Origin: Bacteroidota bacterium
GTDB lineage: Bacteria; Bacteroidota; Bacteroidia; Bacteroidales; SKPS01
Length of the DNA stretch: 64,000 bases
Assembly (NCBI GenBank): GCA_022709695.1
Contig: JAKLII010000009.1
Span: 108,925-172,924 of the forward strand
Direction: 5' to 3'
Position numbers and translations under genes: made by a program. Positions 58,904-64,000 of this stretch are shown piece by piece. Each line of letters starts with the position of its first letter. The stretch's first letter is position 1. The notes under the pieces were generated by a model. It saw nothing but the letters and a program-made list of their open reading frames with translations, had not been told where the DNA came from and did no database searches.

Positions 58904-60325
58904 ATGAGAAAACTGTTACTCCTGATTACGGCAGTCATTTGCACTACGGCACTCCCGGCACAGCATGCCCCGCATTTTCTGCAGAAATCACCCCTGGCAC
59001 ATCTGAGCTCCGCGAATATGCCATCTGCGTCAGCTTTGTCAAAGGGTTCCTTCTTCAAACAGTCGGCACTGGTGACCAAACAGCGCCTCGACAGCAACAC
59101 CAATCAACTTTTTCAGGGCACCTGGAATGATGAATACAAAACCATCTATTCCTACGATGTGCAGCAAAGAGTTACTGAGATTACAAACTACAGCTACAAA
59201 ACCACCCCGATAGGATGGGTTCCTGAAGACAAGGAGTCCTTTGTGTACAACGTGGCAGGCTATACCGAATCAAAGACCTCCTATGACTGGGATAAAAACC
59301 TGAGCCAGTGGGTTGGCAATTCACGGGACGTATGGGTGTATGATCTGTCAGGGAAGATCCTGATCCAGACCAGCCTTTTCTGGGATGTTCCTACCAGCAA
59401 CTGGGTTCCCACAGCCAAAGGAGAGTACAGCTACAATGCCAACAACCTGGTTTCCGATATTATCTGGTCGCATTACGATGCTGATTCAAGTGCATGGTAT
59501 ATCGGATCCAAAGAGGAACGCACCTATAACGGCTCCAACCAACTGACCCTTGCCCTGTTTTCGTGGTGGGACGACCAGGCATCGGTTTTTCAGCCAGGCT
59601 CCAAAGATGAGTACACCTGGCATACGAACGGAAAAATCAGCATTAAGCTCTCTTCGATGTACGATAGCTGGATGATGACCTGGTCGCCGGAATTCAAGGA
59701 GGAATACACATACGACAGCAACGGAAACAAGACACTGGCGATTTATTCTGAATATGACTGGGGATCACAGCAGATGCTCCCGTCCCAGAAAGAGGAGCAG
59801 ACTTTCAATTCGCTGAATAATCTTATGGAGGAAATCATATCCTACTACAATCTGAGCGCTACCAGCTGGGAACTGAACACCAAAACGACCTTTGTGTATA
59901 ACGATACCTATGCCCTGAATGATCTGATTCTGCCCTTTACCAGTGATTATATGGATATTCCGGAAACCTTCAACCACATGCTCACATCCTACAACCAGTT
60001 CAACTACAACCAGACCACCCAGGCATGGGAGGATATCTACCGGGGTACAATGCATTATTCCCCCCAGGTGATCAGCGGCATCGAAGAAACATCAAAAGTA
60101 CCTGCCAGGCTATATCCGAATCCGGCATCCAACCTGTTTTCCGTTGAAACCTCCGGTGATGTAACGCTCAGCATTACAGACCTCAAAGGAGCTGCTGTGT
60201 ACAATAACCTTCTCAAAGGAGCCGGAATCCATACCATCGAAACACGGTTGTTACCCGGCATATATCTGTATACGTTAACCCGGGGCGATCAGGTGCCCGT
60301 TACCGGAAAATTAATGATTCAGTAA
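58904..60325 (+). CDS. Secreted repeat protein with T9SS sorting tail
   Basis: A 473-residue protein with a signal peptide (1-20). Residues about 70-370 are six to seven imperfect repeats of about 40 residues, each with the order W(x)P..K.E..Y....G......W, for example NWVPTAKGEYSYNANN and SPEFKEEYTYDSNGNK. They recall YD/RHS-type repeats in a much shorter form. The sorting tail starts at about 400 (LYPNPASNLFSVETS) and ends PGIYLYTLTRGDQVPVTGKLMIQ. A -7 box TAACTTTG lies at 58809-58816. Confidence 0.8.
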   Translation: MRKLLLLITAVICTTALPAQHAPHFLQKSPLAHLSSANMPSASALSKGSFFKQSALVTKQRLDSNTNQLFQGTWNDEYKTIYSYDVQQRVTEITNYSYKTTPIGWVPEDKESFVYNVAGYTESKTSYDWDKNLSQWVGNSRDVWVYDLSGKILIQTSLFWDVPTSNWVPTAKGEYSYNANNLVSDIIWSHYDADSSAWYIGSKEERTYNGSNQLTLALFSWWDDQASVFQPGSKDEYTWHTNGKISIKLSSMYDSWMMTWSPEFKEEYTYDSNGNKTLAIYSEYDWGSQQMLPSQKEEQTFNSLNNLMEEIISYYNLSATSWELNTKTTFVYNDTYALNDLILPFTSDYMDIPETFNHMLTSYNQFNYNQTTQAWEDIYRGTMHYSPQVISGIEETSKVPARLYPNPASNLFSVETSGDVTLSITDLKGAAVYNNLLKGAGIHTIETRLLPGIYLYTLTRGDQVPVTGKLMIQ

Positions 60326-60337
60326 AATATATCCGTT

Positions 60338-61036
60338 ATGAAAAAAATCGTTGCGCTGTTGTTCCCGGTTGCCCTTGCGGCAGTGATTACAGGATCCATT
60401 GGCTGTGCCAAAGACGGGCAGCTTGGAAACCTGAAAGACTTTGAAGGCAATGTCTATAAAACCATTGTCATAGGTGAACAGACCTGGATGGCTGAAAACC
60501 TGAAAACGACCCATTACGGCGACGGTACCGAAGTAGATGGAGTGAAGGCATACCAGAATAAAGAGGACAATGTGGCCACCTATGGCAGGCTGTATACCTT
60601 CGATGCCGCCACGCGAAATTCGGAGACCGACAAGAAAGGAAGAATCAGGGGGGTATGCCCAAAGGGATGGCATATACCCACCGATGCAGACTGGAAGGTA
60701 CTTGAAAAATTCCTTGGGATGGCCGATGCAGATCTTGACCTGATTGCCTGGCGTGGCAGCGCCGAAGGCGGCATGCTCAAAGAAGAGGGTACCGCCCACT
60801 GGGCTACCCCAAATACGGATGCCACCAACAGCTCAGGCTTCGCAGCACTCCCCGGCGGCTCCTTCAACCCGGGACTGGGTTACACCTCACAGACGCTGAC
60901 CGCCTATTTCTGGAGCTCCACCACCATCACCGAAACCGAATCCTATGGAAGGGTTTTGCAATATATCAACGGACAAATCGGCAGATATCCTTCCGGAAAG
61001 GATCTTGCGTTCAGCGTACGCTGCATAAAGAATTAA
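60338..61036 (+). CDS. FISUMP-domain lipoprotein
   Basis: A 232-residue protein with a lipobox (SIGC, Cys23). FISUMP domain: DFEGNVYKTIVIGEQTWMA, ENLKTTHYGDGTEVDGVK, GVCPKGWHIPTDADWKVLEKFLGM, GFAALPGGS, SVRCIKN at the end. It is not followed by a sorting tail, unlike the relative at 57778. It ends 25 nt before a good terminator. Confidence 0.88.
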   Translation: MKKIVALLFPVALAAVITGSIGCAKDGQLGNLKDFEGNVYKTIVIGEQTWMAENLKTTHYGDGTEVDGVKAYQNKEDNVATYGRLYTFDAATRNSETDKKGRIRGVCPKGWHIPTDADWKVLEKFLGMADADLDLIAWRGSAEGGMLKEEGTAHWATPNTDATNSSGFAALPGGSFNPGLGYTSQTLTAYFWSSTTITETESYGRVLQYINGQIGRYPSGKDLAFSVRCIKN

Positions 61037-61061
61037 TCGTTTCCTGTCCATTGATAATCAA

Positions 61062-61097
61062 CCTGATGACAGCCGGAGTTGTCATCAGGTTTTTTTT
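61062..61097 (+). terminator. Rho-independent terminator
   Basis: CCTGATGACA (61062-61071) pairs with TGTCATCAGG (61080-61089), 8-nt loop, directly followed by eight T. It closes the group of secreted-protein genes. Confidence 0.85.
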
Positions 61098-61180
61098 CTG
61101 CCCGGGCTGCAGAAAACAAATGACCATTCCGGAAAGGGGGTAACCTTTATCGGGTTGCGGGTATTTACCAGAAAACTACC

Positions 61181-61585
61181 GTGCCCCAATATTCCACAGA
61201 AGAGATTATTCAGGGTTTAAAAGAGAAGAACAAAGAGAAACTGCTCTGGATAAACAGGCATCATCTCCCCCAGATCACAAGAATGGTGACAGCCAACAGC
61301 GGAACAGCAGCAGATGCAAAGGATCTGCTGCAAAACGCCCTCATCTCACTCTGGCGAAAGGCGCAGAATGACCAGCTGGTGCTGTACACCGATTTCAGCT
61401 ACTTTCTGAATATGATCTGCCACAGGTTATGGATGCGGATGCTTCGCGACCGCAAACGGGAGCAGGACGGGGAACTCAGAATTCTGTTCCGGATCTATCA
61501 GGATCTGGAAATAGCTCTGAACCGCTCGGATGAGCTCGAGATCAGGAATATCTTCAACAGCAGAAAACGGCGAAAAGCTGAATAG
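61181..61585 (+). CDS. Sigma-70 region 2-only protein (truncated ECF-like sigma factor)
   Basis: A 134-residue protein with GTG start. Residues about 10-95 look like sigma region 2, with AKDLLQNALISLWRKAQ (2.1-2.2) and FSYFLNMICHRLWMRMLRDRKRE (2.3-2.4). Region 4 with its HTH is missing; the protein stops in a charged RNIFNSRKRRKAE. Since nothing further downstream continues the frame, it is either a natural short form or a decayed gene. It lies between a terminator and the sod gene. It may need a partner or be inactive. Confidence 0.65.
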   Translation: MPQYSTEEIIQGLKEKNKEKLLWINRHHLPQITRMVTANSGTAADAKDLLQNALISLWRKAQNDQLVLYTDFSYFLNMICHRLWMRMLRDRKREQDGELRILFRIYQDLEIALNRSDELEIRNIFNSRKRRKAE

Positions 61586-61679
61586 AACCCTGCAAACATC
61601 GCTCGCGCCCCTTTGAACAAATTGCGCAACAGGGTGTTTTATCTGTAATCATTCTAAATAACAAATACTGATTACAGAT

Positions 61680-62300
61680 ATGGAAAACAGCATTTCAAAA
61701 CTGGAATTCAAGTCCTTAGGGTACGAATACAACTCTCTGGAGCCCTTTATTGATGCGCAGACGATGGAACTGCACCATTCAAAGCATCATCAGACCTATT
61801 ACAACAATATGATGAAGTCGGCAGCTGAGCATGGAGCTGACCAGCTGGCACTGCAGCAGTTGTTTGGCAGGATGTCGGATTTTCCGGTTTTCCTCCGCAA
61901 CAATGCAGGGGGCCATTTCAACCATGAGTTGTTCTGGAGCATCCTGAAACTCAACGGAGGTGAGGGCCCGCATGGGAATCTCGGACAAGCCATTGTACGT
62001 GATTTCGGTTCATTCGATCGTTTCAGGGAGCTCTTCAGCCAGGCGGCGGCCACCCGTTTTGGCAGCGGCTGGGCATGGCTTAACAAAGACAGCGCTGGCA
62101 AACTGTTCGTTTCTTCCACGCCCAACCAGGACAACCCATTAATGGACATTACGCCAGAAAAGGGGTTCCCCGTTCTGGGACTGGATGTATGGGAACACGC
62201 CTATTACCTGAAGTACCAGAACCGCAGGCCCGAATACATTGATGCATTCTGGCATGTAGTAAACTGGCACGAAGCCGAAAAGCGGTACAACGCCCTTTGA
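61680..62300 (+). CDS. sodB: Superoxide dismutase, Fe/Mn type
   Basis: A 206-residue Fe/Mn SOD. Metal ligands: His32 in LHHSKHHQTYYNN, His in GGHFNHELFW, Asp and His in LDVWEHAYYLKYQNRRPEYIDAF. Cytoplasmic, no signal. It has an extra N-terminal MENSISKL compared with short forms. The stop is directly before a strong terminator. Metal preference cannot be read reliably. Confidence 0.95.
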   Translation: MENSISKLEFKSLGYEYNSLEPFIDAQTMELHHSKHHQTYYNNMMKSAAEHGADQLALQQLFGRMSDFPVFLRNNAGGHFNHELFWSILKLNGGEGPHGNLGQAIVRDFGSFDRFRELFSQAAATRFGSGWAWLNKDSAGKLFVSSTPNQDNPLMDITPEKGFPVLGLDVWEHAYYLKYQNRRPEYIDAFWHVVNWHEAEKRYNAL

Positions 62301-62318
62301 CAGTCGGATTTTTTAAGT

Positions 62319-62366
62319 ATCCCGGAAGCGAAAAACGTTAAAAATGAGGCTTCCGGGATTTTTTTT
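62319..62366 (+). terminator. Rho-independent terminator of sodB
   Basis: ATCCCGGAAGC (62319-62329) and GCTTCCGGGAT (62349-62359) form an 11-bp stem with a 19-nt AT-rich loop, followed by seven T. Confidence 0.9.
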
Positions 62367-62379
62367 GTCCTTTTTTTTG

Positions 62380-62387
62380 TACATTTG
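62380..62387 (+). promoter_or_regulatory. Candidate -7 box (TACATTTG) for the large secreted protein
   Basis: Exact TAnnTTTG, 94 nt before the start at 62482; the -33 region overlaps the T tract of the sod terminator. Confidence 0.4.
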
Positions 62388-62481
62388 CGTATAGATATTA
62401 AACCTGACCGGATGCACGGAGTCTTAGCATTGCTTTTTGTTACAAGCATATGATTACAAACCATAAAACCCAATTTTCAAG

Positions 62482-64000
62482 ATGAAAAGAGCTGTTTTTT
62501 TCATGACTACGTTGCTGCTTGGGCTAGGACTTTTCCACAATCCGGCCAGAGCTTCGCACATTGCTGCCCTCGACATCACCCTGACCTGTATTGGTGGGAA
62601 TGACTACATCGTCAGATTTGTCGAGTACCGAGACTGCAGTGGAATTTCTGCTGAAACAACTGTAAACCTGGTATTTACCTGCACTTCCAATCCAGCCTAC
62701 AACTTTAACCTGAGTCAGGTGCCCCGCCTTCCCGGCACCGGGCAGGAAGTTACCCCCACATGCTCGGCAATGCCTACCAGATGTTCCGGGGGGACTCTTT
62801 ATGGATTGCAGGAATACGTGTTTCAGGCCCAGGTTACCCTTCCTCCCTGCAACTACTGGAAGGTGAGCTGGACCACCTGTTGCAGAAACCCTTCGAATAC
62901 CATCGCCAGTTCATCCAGTCAAAGTGCCTATATCGAATGTACACTGAACAACCTCACCACACCTTGTAACAGTTCCCCGACTTTTACCAACAAACCGGTT
63001 ACCATTATGTGCCAGGGGCAGACCAACTGTTACAACCACGGTGCAGTTGACCCTGACGGGGATTCACTCGTGTATTCCATGGTTACCCCGTTCAACTCCT
63101 CAAGTACCACCTATGTGTCATGGATCCCCCCCTACACTGCTACACAGCCCCTCCCTTCAACCCCCCCCTGCACCATCGACCCGCATACCGGCGACATCTG
63201 CATGACCCCCACCATGAACATTATTTCGCCGATGGCCGTGAAAGTGGAACAATGGCGTCAGATCAACTTTGTTCCTACCCTGATTGGTACCATTTATCGT
63301 GACCTGCAGGTTAATGTGGTAACCTGCAACAACCAGCTCCCCAAAGTCAGCGGGATGGATACCACACACACCCACCACTATTCTGCCAATGACTCGGTTT
63401 ACGCAGTTGAGCTCTGCCTGGGCAAAACGCTCTCCTTTACTATGTGGGGCAAAGATGATGACGTGTACAGCCCTTCCACTACCGGCAGCCCCGAGAAATT
63501 TTCGATTACCTGGAATAACGGGATTCCTTCAGGTCAGTTCCAGACCTTTTATCAGGGCACCGACTCTGCCAAGGCCACTTTTACCTGGACCCCCAATGCC
63601 ACCCATGTAAGTACTGTTCCGAAATGCTTCACCGTTACCATCAAGGATCAGGCATGCCCATACAACGGGCAGCAGACCTTCTCTTACTGTATTACCGTAA
63701 GGGGGATGAGCGTGAATATCGGCGCCGACACCAGCCTCTGCAAGGGGGAATCGGTGAGGTTTACCGCCATATCAGACACCACCACCGTGAATTACATCTG
63801 GAAACTCGACGGGATCCCCACCGGTGTGCCGCTCACTGACACATTCTACATTGTAAACACCACCAATCTGGCCCCCGGTATGCACATCATCTCCATCGAA
63901 ACCAACGACGGAGGTACCACCATCAAGTGCCCCGGTATTGACCAGGCCATTCTTACCGTAATCCCCATGCCCAAACCCGACCTTGGCAACGATACCGTTC
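62482..64000 (+). CDS. Large secreted cysteine-rich protein, N-terminal 506 residues (runs off window)
   Basis: The frame is open from ATG 62482 to the last base, so the gene continues beyond the window. A signal peptide (about 5-24, cleavage at RAS) starts it. The region has many Cys residues (for example LTCIGGNDY, WTTCCRNPS, TLNNLTTPCNSS), a repeated pattern DPDGDSLVYSM of PKD/cadherin-like type, and late Ig-like modules starting GADTSLCKGESVRFTA, the last one beginning with PKPDLGNDTV. This is the architecture of gliding-motility-associated or T9SS type B adhesin-like proteins; the sorting end is outside. Confidence 0.85.
   Translation, partial: MKRAVFFMTTLLLGLGLFHNPARASHIAALDITLTCIGGNDYIVRFVEYRDCSGISAETTVNLVFTCTSNPAYNFNLSQVPRLPGTGQEVTPTCSAMPTRCSGGTLYGLQEYVFQAQVTLPPCNYWKVSWTTCCRNPSNTIASSSSQSAYIECTLNNLTTPCNSSPTFTNKPVTIMCQGQTNCYNHGAVDPDGDSLVYSMVTPFNSSSTTYVSWIPPYTATQPLPSTPPCTIDPHTGDICMTPTMNIISPMAVKVEQWRQINFVPTLIGTIYRDLQVNVVTCNNQLPKVSGMDTTHTHHYSANDSVYAVELCLGKTLSFTMWGKDDDVYSPSTTGSPEKFSITWNNGIPSGQFQTFYQGTDSAKATFTWTPNATHVSTVPKCFTVTIKDQACPYNGQQTFSYCITVRGMSVNIGADTSLCKGESVRFTAISDTTTVNYIWKLDGIPTGVPLTDTFYIVNTTNLAPGMHIISIETNDGGTTIKCPGIDQAILTVIPMPKPDLGNDTV

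Overview
The window is a chromosomal segment of a member of the Bacteroidota, most likely an environmental Bacteroidales-type lineage known from a draft genome. The evidence is: three FISUMP-domain secreted proteins, several type IX secretion (T9SS) sorting tails, GldF/GldG gliding-type ABC components, GldL-like motifs, SusC-like TonB receptor architecture, a GH92/GH20 glycan locus, and promoters with the Bacteroidota -7 box TAnnTTTG. No rRNA, tRNA or CRISPR array was seen.

Left part, 1 to about 20 kb: a mobile, AT-rich accessory region with every gene on the minus strand. From 0.5 to 10 kb small unrelated genes stand alone (methyltransferase, SnoaL-like protein, MFS transporter, HigB/HigA-type pair, two near-identical isochorismatase-like genes, metallo-hydrolase, DUF3795). 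Degenerate intergenic repeats separate them. From 10.2 to 18.4 kb the layout becomes a regular cassette array. Six hairpin sites (five of them 122-126 nt between outer AAC and GTT cores, the sixth somewhat shorter) separate the cassettes, and each cassette between two sites is bounded by its own private pair of short terminal inverted repeats. That pairing is the signature of integron attC cassettes. The cassette nearest the recombinase is a complete five-gene operon: QueC-like, TGT-like, CD-NTase, SLATT 2TM effector, OGG-like glycosylase. It matches type IV CBASS anti-phage defence, the rare class with 7-deazaguanine-type enzymes. A tyrosine recombinase (18503-19663) adjoins it but lacks the IntI-specific insertion. 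Two almost identical 147-nt nested palindromes (3418-3564 and 19849-19995) bracket the region.

Right part, 20 to 64 kb: GC-rich core-like chromosome. 20.2-30.2 kb is a LacI-regulated glycan locus (GH92 mannosidase, GH20 hexosaminidase, ROK sugar kinase, transglutaminase-like lipoprotein). 30.2-45 kb holds housekeeping genes: purC, phoH, SAM hydrolase, gldF/gldG with a DUF4340 partner, dnaN, an ABC-F ATPase, pckA, threonine aldolase and ornithine aminotransferase. 45-61 kb is rich in secreted proteins. It includes a nine-gene plus-strand run (47.8-57.5 kb) of lipoprotein, T9SS protein, TonB receptor, SUOX-like periplasmic protein, CcsA-like and ResB-like membrane proteins and a WtpABC-type tungstate/molybdate ABC transporter. 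I read it as an oxyanion acquisition and periplasmic maturation unit. The window ends with a region-2-only sigma factor, superoxide dismutase and the start of a large secreted cysteine-rich protein that runs off the edge; a lipoprotein gene runs off the left edge.
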